Part shown: positions 34,608 through 46,367 of the stretch, one piece after another
How positions within the stretch are numbered: position 1 is the stretch's first letter
Layout: each line of letters starts with the position of its first letter
NCBI GenBank assembly: GCA_032622095.1
Contig: CP136069.1
Coordinates: forward strand, 128,135,123-128,199,122
Direction of reading: 5' to 3'
DNA length: 64,000 nt
DNA from: Siphonodentalium dalli
Taxonomy: Eukaryota > Mollusca > Scaphopoda > Gadilida > Siphonodentaliidae
Made by a program: the position numbers and the translations under genes
The notes under the pieces: model-generated
Told to the model about the DNA's origin: nothing
Database searches by the model: none
Seen by the model: only the letters and a program-made list of their open reading frames with translations

Positions 34608-35491
34608 TTAATGATGCCATGTAAACAGTGAGTTACAGTGTATACAAAGAGGAGAATACTCACTTTTCATCTGTTTTTTCCCCAAATTCCAGACATTTTT
34701 TCGCTTTCGGTTTTTTCTTTTCTTTCATTGGAGTCTTTATCTTGGTTGTAATGTCTTGCAGTTGTCCGAGTCTCAACCGTGGACTGTCAGTTGTCGTACC
34801 AACACTTTGAATTCGGTCACACAATAGGTTGGTGAACGATTTCAGAGGTGTCCTTTTAATTGTTTTGAGTTCCACAGGAATATTTTCAGAACCTTTTTCA
34901 AGCTCCAAGGAAATCAGTTTATTTTTCTTTGCACATTGCCCATCTGTATACGGCGAACGCAATAGTCGTTTAACTCGGTCATGTGGCACTGATTTAAAGT
35001 TAGTTTTAATAGTTGTATTGATTTTGACCAGCTGCTTCATCAAAGAAAAACACTTGTGACAAATGGCATGATTCTGGTCGGCGGCGAAATAACCGGTGCC
35101 GATATTCAGTGTTCTGTAAATCTCTGCCTCTCGTAACATTCCAATACAACCTTCCGTTAAAACATGTTTATTTTTTATATTATGTTCCAATCTTCCAGTT
35201 TTTGTAACATGAGTCCCTTCAAAAGAATAGTCGCAAAGCATACATGATTTAATTTCACTTTTTAAAATAAATTTAACAGGTGTCGGTACCGACGCCATGA
35301 TTCCGGAAGCAAGCTTTACTTTGTTTACTTAAATTGATTGACGCGCATAAATTATTCCTTGTTTGGAATGTCTGCGACATCAGTATGACGTCACGATATT
35401 GGGGGGAAGCCCACAGTTCTGGAAATGGGTTTTTACATGAATTCGTGTCGACGTAATATTATAATTATTACGGAGATGTTTACGTCGACTG

Positions 35492-35500
35492 GGACGGACG
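35492..35500. other. Right 9-bp target site duplication
   Basis: GGACGGACG directly after the right end GTCGACTG, identical to 21441-21449. Confidence 0.75.
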
Positions 35501-35640
35501 GAGACATCGAATATATATACCCACCGAACTTCGTACGGATGCATACTAATACCAATCTGTGTAAATATACACTCATATTCATGCTGATACTGTTCTGTAT
35601 ATGTGGGTATGTAATTCAATCCAGACTGAATAATATAAAG

Positions 35641-35775
35641 TTATTATACAATGTTGTGTACAGTATGTGTTTTTCTTGTACGAGTCCAGGTTGTGGTGAA
35701 AAGTCAATATGACTTTTCACCACAACCTGGACGAGTACAAAAGATAAACTCATACTGTACACAACATTGTATAAT
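35641..35775. repeat. Long hairpin just outside the transposon
   Basis: Arms TTATACAATGTTGTGTACAG with GTCCAGGTTGTGGTGAAAAG and their inverse CTTTTCACCACAACCTGG ... CTGTACACAACATTGTATAA meet at CAATATG. One side has a few extra bases near TCTTGTACGAG. Probably a foldback MITE. Confidence 0.88.
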
Positions 35776-35779
35776 GACA

Positions 35780-37000
35780 TTTTTATTATCCATCTGTATG
35801 TTTATCCAAATTTTGGAATAAAACTTTTGTGGTTATTTTTGGTATTTGTCAGCACTTAATTATCTATAAAAGCCTGTATATTGATCATCAGAAAGCATGA
35901 TTTGGAAAAGTAAACACGGAAGTGAGAAAAAATAACTCAATGCGGAAGTGAAACGTCTGCTAAAATCCATCAGTGTTGCGCGCGCATCACAATTTCACCG
36001 ATTCATTTCGCAATAGAATTATTTCGTGACGTCACGGAGTCCCAAGAACAAAGTTATATTGTTCAGTCGGGTGTCCAATATGACTTTCGGGAGTCCAATA
36101 TGACTTTTTCAAGGACTATCACGTGGCGGCTTTTGCCCAATCGGAAATGGTGTTAGTTAAGGGATGGATAATAATACCATATATTTGGCGTAGATCTAAT
36201 ATGCCTGACTGGACTGGGGTGAATATGGTTCGGACTTTGTGGTTTATATTGAGTCTATTGTCGCTGCGCAGATGGCAATGTCAGCACATGTTGTGAATCA
36301 ATAAACTCCAGCTGTGCAGGAGATCCCAATCGAACAGCATGCACCGAGTATACCGTGGCCGAATATTATGATGACTCGGACAACACAGATGTATCTGTGT
36401 TATACACTGATATATCTGTGTTTTGTTATTGTGGTTCATGGCATTGTCTCTCGCCATGACATATCGTGGCGTCAGTTTTACAGATGAAGAAAGAACGCAC
36501 AGAAGGATAATTTTCCAGGCAACTCTCTCCACTGCATGCGGATACCACCAGGAAGCAACTGACAAACTATCCAAGACATGTTAATCAGGTATCCTTCAAT
36601 CTATGTAGTTCACAAGTCATCTGGATTACAACCAGGCCGGACATCGTTGAAATGCTTATGTTTCCCTAATACGCCACGTACATGTATCTTAGCAAATTAG
36701 CCACACACCATCCCCCACTCCGTTGTTTAGGCGATACGAGACGTGTTGATAGCATGGGCAGTGTTGAATCATTGCATATAGTGAAGGCTACATATAGGCG
36801 ATAGCATCACTGTCGGTTACAGGGCTATTAAAGTATCTGGAATTCGCTAGCAAAGACTATTCGGAACTCGAATTCATTGCCATAGTTCAAGTCAGCATTA
36901 AAAACTCACCAATTTAAACGCAGGTATCAGAAGACTAAAGCGAATGATACATAGTGACTAATTGTGTATTCCATCTTTTGTTGCTGACACTTGTTTTAAT
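35780..37000. other. No gene recognised
   Basis: GTCCAATATGACTTT occurs twice in tandem near 36073 and 36093. No gene or domain recognised; a minus frame near 36281-36574 has no recognisable features. Confidence 0.35.
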
Positions 37001-37010
37001 GTCTATTTCT

Positions 37011-37068
37011 CACCCAGTACGGGATAAGCGCTACATAAAAATTATAATAATTATTATTATTATTATTA
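37011..37068 (+). mobile_element. SINE/L2-type 3' tail
   Basis: CACCCAGTACGGGATAAGCG followed by CTACATAAAAATTATAATAA and (TTA)n is the stereotyped 3' end of L2-clade LINEs and of SINEs that borrow it. The body upstream is not resolved and no tRNA-like promoter boxes were recognised. Confidence 0.55.
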
Positions 37069-37069
37069 G

Positions 37070-38220
37070 TTTTACCATGGAAGTATATTGTTATTCAATT
37101 GTTTGTATTCTTCTCTATTATTTATTATTCTTAGAAATTTTGTAACACTTATATCTCAGGAAGTAAAAGAGATGGAATTACGTATGTATATAGGCCTATT
37201 ATAGTTACATCGAACTCCGCTATATGCAATTTTGTCCGCACTTGACTTACATAGTTATCTCCCTTTATGTGAAAATTGGGGTTTTAAAATCACGGAAAGT
37301 ATGAGGAGCAGAGACTCGAAGGATCATAGATACATCTCAGTATGCCAATTTACGTCCACATATAACACTTTTTGTCCTTGCTTCCATGGTTCGCATAACT
37401 CGATGTCTTTCAGATTCAGTGTCCGCTATATATATGGCATGCAAGGTATCCAGATGTGACAGCTTAGTGCAGTTACTCATCAACTTGCTATAGCACACTT
37501 GCTAATGGAGGCGTATACCTGGTACAAGTCACATCAATGCAGCAGTAGCACAATGCAGTAGACCTGCCAGCACAATGGTTATTCATAACAGTTTCAGCAA
37601 CAAAACATAGTCCAGCGCCGAAAAGTTGTCATTGTCTCAAGCGATGGTTGAGTGTGAACGTTATCCGAATTCGTCCCCGGCGTTGCTAAGATATTTCATA
37701 TGGAGGATTTACGCTTTTTATCCAGAAAATTACCCGTGTAACGAATGCAACCCAGTGCACTGGGGTATGTATCAAACACGACCCAAAGGTATGATAGCGG
37801 ACGGTACGCACTTCACCACGTGGTCTCCTTTAACAAATTGAAAACAAATCATAGTGGTCCAAGCGGGAGCTTCAGCCGCACCTTTATACGGCAATTTGTT
37901 TTCCATCACCAGCCTCGATTGAGGGGAATGGCATTGTCCTAATGATAACAAGTGATAACAGCATTATGCTGATATTATTAGGTCTATATTACATGAAATT
38001 TCGCAGTATTATATATACTACTCGGATATCTTTAGGATATATAATATCTAGCTTTCGTGTATCGGTTGAAAATTAACCAAGTTACGGACCCCGACATCGG
38101 AAATCCAGAGTTTTGTATTCAAACTATATCTCTCACTATGAACTAACATGCATACGCAACAGTTTGCATCTTACTCCACCTCTGCATAGTAACATTAACA
38201 AACTGCGGCGTTTACTCCAC
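37070..38220. other. No gene recognised
   Basis: Only short unsupported frames; no repeat or RNA gene recognised. Confidence 0.35.
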
Positions 38221-38232
38221 TATTGAAAATGA

Positions 38233-38498
38233 TAAAAGATACTGAATCCAGAACTGAAAGAATTTTCAAAATCAGTTGCGAAAGACCAGATTTATGGGCC
38301 CTCAAAATTTGGTGAACTGGTTGTAAGTTTCGTGACTTGGACATCACGGAAGGGATGGCAAGTGGCCTTAATTTTTGTTACCCACCGAATCTAATAAAAC
38401 TTGGAATATAAGATCACTAAAAGGCACTGTATCCGAAACGGAACGATTTGTCAAAATCCGTTGCAAAATACCAGATTTATGGGCTCTCAACATTTGAA
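38233..38498. repeat. Diverged direct duplication of about 80 bp
   Basis: Segments at 38233-38312 and 38418-38498 share ACTGAATCCAGAACTGAAAG / ACTGTATCCGAAACGGAACG and CCAGATTTATGGGC(C/T)CTCAA. Confidence 0.6.
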
Positions 38499-38559
38499 TT
38501 TTGGGCTGAAATGTAGGTCATGCTACATATCGTTTTGCTAGGAATGCGCTAATAGTGTT

Positions 38560-38720
38560 AGGTTTACAGCTATGTTAGGTTTTATTTATGGGGTAATCTT
38601 AGGGTTAGGGTTGGGTTATTTTTTAGGATTAGGGATAGGGTCAGCTTCAAGATTAGGGTTATTATTTGGGTTACAGTAAGATTATGGTTAGGGGTTTTTG
38701 GTTAGGGTTTGGGCATGTTT
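38560..38720. repeat. Degenerate TTAGGG-like tract
   Basis: Irregular TTAGGGTTAGGGTTGGG, TTAGGATTAGGGATAGGG and GATTAGGGTTATT repeats resemble an interstitial telomere-like block. No long perfect array. Confidence 0.65.
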
Positions 38721-39639
38721 TATGGTTATGAATATGGTGCCTTTCTCTTACATGTATACTATAAACACGATTTGCGCTTTCCTCTAATTAACGTTTTTCA
38801 CCTGTTGGCAATTTCCAACCTGATAACCTCCTAACGTTGGCAAATTTCCAACTGATGATCATTTCAGACCTATGAAAAGTAGAACAAATGTAAATATCTG
38901 GTATAAAAACAAATTACTGGGTGGACAATAAAACAATTATAACCATTTTAACCAATGTGAGCATGGTGCAAAATGTCAATCTAATGTTATGTTATGTTAT
39001 GAACATTCAGTTATTGAAGTTTGGGAGAGACACCCCTCCTCGCAATGCTCTCCATCATTACATTAGTGTTGTCTCGAATCTAGTTGCCAAAGAGTCTTTA
39101 TTTTAATGTCCCCGAAATAAATGTGGGGGTGACAACAGAAATGATAGAATGAGGGTATCACCCCGTCCGTCATCCAGATCGTACAACACATTTGTTGTCC
39201 CTTGAATGTATGACTGAATTTTATGACATTTTGTATGTGCATGGTCTGCACATGAAAACGTTCCGGAGAATTACCAATGTGGATCTGCTCAGATTTAGAA
39301 TTTACTGATCATTTTGTTTTCCACATGATAACTTAAACGGACGTGCATTTCAACCTTATGTATGCATAATTTGGTAACATGTATTTCGAACTGAACCAAT
39401 GCGGAGGATTTTCAAACAGACTCGTCGATATAGCGCTGAAAAATACGTCTTTTGTTTCTGATATTTCGGTAAATTTGCGATCGTTTCCTTTGTGCCGGAT
39501 CAATTTTGTAATCATGGGTCGCGTAAAAGTTATAAATCTATAGAGCTTTCGTCGCCATGGAACATTCATGGTAATACATAGTTTTGATGATTAAACTGAA
39601 GAGAAAGCAGTTTGTGAAGTTAGAAAGACCCTTCATTAA

Positions 39640-39860
39640 TATATGTTTCTTATATTCGTCCACTTAGAATACGCTTCACCCGTTTGAAACAACTGCACAG
39701 GTAAATAGAGCACATGCACAACTTGAACAAATTCAATTCTAATCCGCAAGGATTGTCCCATGAGCCACGCGTAGCACTAGCAATAGCTGAACTTGGATGG
39801 GAAACATTAGCAGATAGGAGAAACAATTTTAAACTACATCAGTTTTATAGCATGACTAGC
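39640..39860 (+). pseudogene. CR1-like LINE reverse transcriptase, C-terminal remnant
   Basis: Frames read LEYASPV, a stop in place of tryptophan, NNCTG, then HAQLEQIQF and, in another frame, IAELGWETLADRRNNFKLHQ. This is the region after the RT catalytic core of CR1/Jockey-group LINEs (LEYASPVWNNCT and LGWETLxxRR). Several stops and frame changes are present, so it is a fossil. Nothing upstream in the window continues it. Confidence 0.75.
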
Positions 39861-39869
39861 TGAAACATG

Positions 39870-40990
39870 ACGAGAGCCTTTATTCAGCGTCGGAAAGGCC
39901 TGTGCCCCTGTGTGCGCTTCGCGCACATGGCAAACAGATCATACTCTAAAATATATAGATTATAATTATTATGCTACGTCAATATATAATATCGTGCAAA
40001 TTGGTTCATACTGGACATAATCATTGACATCATTGGTTCATATTGGACTTATTTTATTCCTGGAATAAGCCCATAGTGGACATATACCCGATATTATGTT
40101 GGATATTCTGGGCCACAGTCAAAACACATATATAAAGAGCGTGCTTTGTAAATAGGTTCATATTGAACCTAAATATTCGCATTTATTTGATTACGAAATA
40201 GGCCCATAGTGAGCTTGTTTAAATTTGTGTGTGTTTTAATTTAATTAACAAAATCTGTTTAAATACAAATTTAACGCCAATATAACTTCTGTCAGGGTAC
40301 CACGAGTCACCAGACCACATTTAGTCTTTAGATATATTTAAGTCATGATTAGATGTTATGCTATTCAATATTCCATAGTCACTTGATTTATGATATACTT
40401 CAGAAAAAATCTATGCGCATAATAAATAATAAAAAAATATAATATTCACACAGATCCACTATTCCAAACTATGGAAGTTTTAAAATTCATTGATCTGTTT
40501 ACTCTGAATTCAAATCTAGCTGTTCGTGATGGTTTCATTTAATTAATTCATATGAATGTTCCAAAATGACACGCGACAAACAGTATCTTCTCTCGAAACT
40601 TACTCGAACAGTATTTTTCAAACGATGTGGAATTCCCTGGACGAAAGACTAATACTTTTCCAACGCGAACAATTTTCAAAAATGATTATTCTGAAAGCAT
40701 CCTATATATATTCTTATTAGTCGAATCCCAAATGTACATACAAAAGATGTCATATAGAGTCAATACTATGATACTTTTACAAATTGTTAAATTGTAATAA
40801 TTTGTTATTACAAAGCTTCGTAGTACTGCTGGCCCGCAAGAATTGTGAAAACCGAAAGTAGTCTTTAGACGGAATATTACCCAAAACACCTTAATATGAA
40901 TCATATTGCATGTGCACCAGATGGCCAATACATTTAGAACGGGTTCTGGAATAACAGCGCTGTAATGGCTGTGATGTGAGTGACATTTAC
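39870..40990. other. No gene recognised
   Basis: Contains a few repeats of GGTTCATA(C/T)TGGAC near 40003 and 40042; otherwise nothing recognised. Confidence 0.35.
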
Positions 40991-41001
40991 GTATAACTGT
41001 C

Positions 41002-44000
41002 GGGTGTACCTAAAACGCTGAATCAGCAGCTGATCAGCAGGTTATCACCTAAAACGCTGATCAGCAGATTTCCCGATTTTAGTTTAACTCAAATATAACG
41101 TTGATGGCGGGTTGTAGGTTGTGCAAATGGCACGTAGAATATGTGTTATATACCAATACAACAAGGAGACACATTTAGACCGTTCAGCGGTTCAAAATCC
41201 CGACCAGCAGTTCATATCGAGCAGATCAGCAGATTATCACCTAAAACGCTGATCTGCAGATTTTCCGAGTTTAGTTTAACTCAAATATAACGGCGATGGC
41301 GGGTTGTAGGTTGTGCAAATGGCACGTAATACATGTGGTATATGCCAATACAGGAAGGGGACACATTTTGACCACCCTCTATGCCCGTTCAGCAGTTCAA
41401 AATCAGTTCAACAGTACGGCAGCTACAGTTCAGTAGATTATCGCAAACGCTGTTTAACTCAATTGTAACGAAGTTAGTTGAGTTTAGGTGGTGCAAATGA
41501 CTTGTAATTAATGGGACATAACCAGGTACATGGATAAAAAGCCATTTGGCCGACGCCCACCCCAGATCAGCAGTTCAAAATCCCGTTCAGCAGTTCATAT
41601 CGAGCAGTTCAGCAGATTCCCCGAAGGCGGTTTAACCGAATTTTAACGAAGATAGTCGGGCATGTGTTGTGCAAATGACATTATATCGATGGTCCATAAC
41701 AAAATACAAGAAGAAAACACGACTTGGCCGACATAAACCCCAGATCAGCAGTTCAAAAGCCCGTTCAGCACTCTATTTGGGGCAGTTCACCAGAATCTCA
41801 AAAATTCAGTTTAACTGATTTTTAACAAAGATATTCTGGTATAGGTGATGCAAATGGCATTTTATCGATGGCTCATATGCAAGCACATGGACAGGAAACC
41901 ATTTGGCCGACGTCCACCCCAGATCAGCAGTTCAAAATTCAGTTCAGCAGTTCATATCGAGCAGTTCAGCAGATTCCCCGAAGGCGGTTTAACCGAATTT
42001 TAACGAGGATAGTCGGGTATATGTTGTGCAAATGACATTATATCGATGGTCCATAACAAAATACAGGAAGAAAATACGGCTTGGCCGACATAAACCCCAG
42101 ATCAGCAGTTCAAAAGCCCGTTCAGCACTCTATTTGGGGCAGTTCAGCAGAATCTCCAAAATTCAGTTTAACTGATTTTTAACAAAGATATTCTGGTATA
42201 GGTGATGCAAATGGCATTTTATCGATGGCTCATAAGCAAGTACATGGACAGAAAACCATTTGGCCGACGTTCACCCCAGATCAGCAGTTCAAAATCCCGT
42301 TCAGCAGTTCCTATCGAGCAGTTCAGCAGATTCCCCGAAGGCGGTTTAACCCAATTTTAACGAGGATAGTCGGGTATGTGTTGTGAAATGACATTATATC
42401 GATGGTCCATAACAAAATACAGTAAGAAAACACGAATTGGCCGACATACACCCCAGATCAGCAGTTCAAAATCCCGATCAGCAGTTCATATCGAGCAGAT
42501 CAGCAGATTATCACCTAAAACGCTGATCTGCAGATTTTCCGAGTTTAGTTTAACTCAAATATAACGACGATGGCGGGTCGTAGGTTGTGCAAATGACTTG
42601 TAATTAATGGGACATAACCAGTTTCATGGATAGAAAATCATATGGCCGACGTCGACCCCAGATCAGCAGTTCAAAATTTAGTTCAGCAGTTCATATCGAT
42701 CTGTTCAGCAGATTCCCCGAAGGCGGTTTAACCGAATTTTAACGAGGATAGTCGGGTATGTGTTGTGCAAATGACATTATATCGATGGTCCATAACAAAA
42801 TACAGGAAGAAAATGCGGCTTTGCCGACATAAACCCCAGATCAGCAGTTCAAAAGCCCGTTCAGCACTCTATTTGGGGAAGTTCAGCAGAATCTCCAAAA
42901 TTCAGTTTAACTGATGTTTAACAAAGATATTCTGGTATAGGTGATGCAAATGACATTTTATTGATGGCTCATAACCAGGTTCATGGATAGAAAACCATTT
43001 GGCCGACGTCCACCCCAGATCAGCAGTTCAAAATCCCGTTCAGCAGTTCATATCGAGCAGTTCAGCAGATTCCCCGAAGGCGGTTTAACCGAATTTTAAC
43101 GAGGATAGTCGGGTATGTGTTATGCAAATGACATTATATCGATGGTCCATAACAAAATACAGGAAGAAAATACGGCTTTGCCGACATAAACCCCAGATCA
43201 GCAGTTCAAAAGCCCGTTCAGCACTCTATTTGGGGCAGTTCAGCAGAATCTCCAAAATTCAGTTTAACTGATTTTTAACAAAGATATTCTGGTATAGGTG
43301 ATGCAAATGGCATTTTATCGATGGCTCGATGGTTATGTCCCATTAATTACAAGTCATTTGCACCACCTAAACTCAACTAACTTCGTTACAATTGAGTTAA
43401 ACAGCGTTTGCGATAATCTACTGAACTGTAGCTGCCGTACTGTTGAACGGATTTTGAACTGCTGAACGGGCATAGAGGGTGGTCAAAATGTGTCCCCTTC
43501 CTGTATTGGCATATAACACATGTATTACGTGCCATTTGCACAACCTACAACCCGCCATCGCCGTTATATTTGAGTTAAACTAAACTCGGAAAATCTGCAG
43601 ATCAGCGTTTTAGGTGATAATCTGCTGATCTGCCGATATGAACTGCTGATCGGGATTTTGAACTGCTGAACGGACAGGACGGGCGGTCTAAATGTGTCTC
43701 CTTGTTGTATTGGTATATAACACATATTCTACGTGCCATTTGCACAACCTACAACCCGCCATCAACGTTATATTTGAGTTAAACTAAACTCGGAAAATCT
43801 GCAGATCAGCGTTTTAGGTGATAATCTGCTGATCTGCTCGATATGAACTGCTGATCGGGATTTTGAACTGCTGAACGGACAGGACGGGCAGTCTAAATGT
43901 GTCTCCTTGTTGTATTGGTATATAACACATATTCTACGTGCCATTTGCACAACCCACAACCCGCCATCAACGTTATATTTGAGTTAAACTAAACTCGGAA

Positions 44001-44267
44001 AATCTGCAGATCAGCGTTTTAGGTGATAATCTGCTGATCTGCTCGATATGAACTGCTGATCGGGATTTTGAACTGCTGAACGGACAGGACGGGCGGTCTA
44101 AATGTGTCTCCTTGTTGTATTGGTATATAACACATATTCTACGTGCCATTTGCACAACCCGCCATCAACGTTATATTTGAGTTAAACTAAAATCGGGAAA
44201 TCTGCTGATCAGCGTTTTAGGTGATAACCTGCTGATCAGCTGCTGATTCAGCGTTTTAGGTACACCC
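41002..44267. mobile_element. Foldback element with satellite core and 9-bp TSD
   Basis: The element begins GGGTGTACCTAAAACGCTGA and ends TCAGCGTTTTAGGTACACCC. The 9 bp ATAACTGTC lie directly on both sides (40993-41001 and 44268-44276). The left arm, about 41002-41523, is inverted at the right, from about 43328 to the end. The right arm is longer because the unit around CAGATCAGCGTTTTAGGTGA occurs more often there. Between the arms, 41524-43327 is a tandem array of units of about 178 bp. Two unit types roughly alternate: one with ATTCCCCGAAGGCGGTTTAA, one with AGTTCAGCAGAATCTCC. All share CAGATCAGCAGTTCAAAA. No transposase is encoded; short arginine/serine-rich frames come from the units. Long arms with subrepeats and a 9-bp duplication fit Foldback/MULE-type elements. 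Confidence 0.93.
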
Positions 44268-44276
44268 ATAACTGTC

Positions 44277-46360
44277 TGTGTTACATGTTAGCGATCACTG
44301 CCAGTACTATCAGAGATCGTAACTCAGTTTGCTGGTAAGTTTTTCTTACACTTGTCATTGAGAATTTACCAAACGAAAGATCTATAACTAATAGTTACAA
44401 ATTTTTAAGTTCTAAATAAAAAATCCATCTTTTTCAGAACCTATTGATGTGTATTATAAGAAAATGTCAACAGTATGCACAATAAAAATGAAGCGTATTG
44501 CATGCATTAGTTCGTATAATTAGCACATGCAGTCAAAAGTTTAGGTTATCACCCCACCCATTGCATTATATATATAATCGACCATAAGTCCTATGATTGG
44601 GTAGAATGTTTGAACAATCACTCTACACACTGAACATGGAGTTTTGTTTTGAAGTAGCATATAAATATTCCGTTTTCTATTTGTTGAAGCGTCTACAATC
44701 TATTGCCTTGATATGGTGGTCGGGGGGGGGGGGCAAAACACTCACTAATTATATATTGGATAACGTGTGAACTGATATATGATACTAAATTCAGCAAAGT
44801 GCCGCTGTACGGTGGCTGATATGTTGTGCTCAAGAAAAAGCCAACAGGCTAACACTTTTAAGAGATCATGACACATGTGTCAAACGTATTCCCTCTGCAC
44901 GTTTGACCAAAAGGTTAAACGAATTTCTCACTGACAGATGTTTCGACTGCGTTGTCAGCTCGTTGATTAAGGAAAATCGATATTTTCTCACGGGATACTG
45001 TTCTTTAAATTACAAACCACTGAAAATTCCGATACTCATAGCGTTTAATTATTGTTAGCCAGCATTTGTAATGTCGAATTGTTCCTACCAGTAACATATA
45101 ATTGGAACACGATGATATGCTCCTGTGAACCCTGCATGTTATGTTATGGAGCTAAAAATGGCTACTCGCCAATTTACCGTTTTGAGGATTTGATAATTTT
45201 TTTAGTTACAATTAATCGCCCATTCTGTAGATTCTTACTACAGTAAACATGTTTGATTGTACTCGGATATACACGCGCTGGTGAAATTTCACAAAAACGA
45301 CCGGATTATACTATTGTAAATATGTTTCATGTATATTTTCAATAACATTGTATCGTCCTAGGAGTTCTGTTCCATGCTTTTAATAACCGTTTTTTTTTTT
45401 AGTTTGGTTGTTAAATCGTCAAGATCGGTCCATGCAATGTAAACCAATAAGCTATGGAAGTAAATGTATGTTATCCCATTCTGCGATTTGGCATATTCAA
45501 TGTCGTCTTGTCGCGGAATTTACAGGCGATGTAAATTGCATTAGAATCTTCCCTGAAAGCTATTGGGAAGTTGTCGATTTCGGAAATGTACATTCATATC
45601 ATCATATGTGTCAATAATCCCCAAGTACGTCCTCACACAAAATACATCTATGATGGAATAATTAAATGTCGCAGACCACGTGTGCCCGAACAAGTGTTTT
45701 TTTTAAGCAAGGATAGACCGTGACCAAATTAAAACATTTCCTTTGTTTTCTGAAATTTGAGCCACTTACCAAATATCAAGCAATTAATTCGTTCAGATAA
45801 CTAAAGGTAAAGTTATCAATCGGAAACCAAAACAATCGGCACATTTCAAGTCGACAAGGACCATAAATCCGGAAAAATGGGCGGACAAAACGCGAATTCG
45901 AACTCAGTCTGTATCTTCATGCCGTTAATCCACATGCCAAATTAAAAAACAATCAGACTAGAAAAACTAAAGTTATCATCCGGAAACCAAAATAATCGGC
46001 AAAGTCGACAATGTTCATAATGCCAACCTCTTTCATAATAGCAGATATGTAATATGTATGTATGTCAGTCCATGTTTGAAAGTGAATCGCTCATGTATTC
46101 GTCTGGGGTTTCTGATTCTTTTATGTAAGGAATAGGCAGATATGACATATTTCCAAAAAGGGTTGAATTTAGAAAGATTATTCTAAAGTTATAAGACTAG
46201 CTTTGTTTAAATTCAGTTTTTGTTTCAGAAGGATCATTTTCCATTCTAATAGTTAAGACGGTCCATTAATTTCTTTAGCCATGTCACATTAAGAGATTTC
46301 AACAAGCATGTTAATTCTTGTAGTTTCAGACCTCCATTTGTTGCACTTTAACCTATCCCC
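44277..46360. other. No gene recognised
   Basis: Contains a G run near 44719 and a T run near 45390. AAAGTTATCA(A/T)(T/C)CGGAAACC with CAAAA(C/T)AATCGGCA occurs twice near 45811 and 45970, a diverged direct repeat. No gene recognised. Confidence 0.4.
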
Positions 46361-46367
46361 TTTACCA

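Larger units (their letters stand above)
27433..35298 (-). pseudogene. DUF6589-like putative transposase (transposon-encoded)
   Basis: Spliced minus-strand gene, probably the transposase. Exons: 35298-34664, 33586-33131, 32021-31864, 31376-30984, 30458-30183 and 28572-27433; sites are GT-AG. Exon 1 has a Cys2His2-type cluster (C19, C22, H39, H45) and a further C-x2-C. Exon 2 contains VSTTAAVALRHRNMQMNLLQ. Exon 4 has LAGDNWD and DDQHFFN. Exon 5 has GGDWLTDERAQGAKR and LDGLIPKSEDLHRSM, signatures of DUF6589 proteins; the aspartates are candidate catalytic residues (inference). The last exon starts AIWKIFYKDNSAGDVGSL, has a C2H2 finger (CKIEDC...H) and the KLTWNR-type segment FRLTWNRTVNIKGGQ. 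Lesions: TGA at 33268-33266 in exon 2, a one-base loss near 31006, an A9 run near 28117 that shifts frame after the finger, and a phase mismatch between exons 1 and 2 (missing exon or decay). The homopolymer shifts could be assembly errors. Confidence 0.82.
21450..35491. mobile_element. Academ-like DNA transposon with helicase and DUF6589 genes
   Basis: The left end reads CAGTCGACATAAATTTCG and the right end, inverted, CAGTCGACGTAAACATCTCC, so the inverted repeats are short (about 13 bp with one mismatch). A perfect 9-bp duplication, GGACGGACG, flanks it. The two convergent genes fit neatly inside: a RecQ-like helicase starting 387 bp from the left end and a DUF6589-like protein starting 193 bp from the right end. 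Two shorter elements inside it have the same left and right ends with their own 9-bp duplications, which independently supports these boundaries. A transposase plus SF2 helicase pair is, from memory, the hallmark of the AcademH lineage. Other MITEs have inserted into introns and the intergenic middle, inflating its length. Confidence 0.8.

Noticed and set aside
21521-35428. ATTTCCAGA near both transposon ends as part of a longer inverted repeat
   Set aside because: Nine matching bases at different distances from the ends; surrounding sequence does not align.
36281-36574. 97-codon minus-strand frame
   Set aside because: No recognised motif, no splice signals in phase, and AT-rich surroundings make a chance frame likely.
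42376-44155. Repeated short frames ending in the same 40 residues
   Set aside because: They are the foldback element's subunits read in one frame; identical because of DNA repetition.
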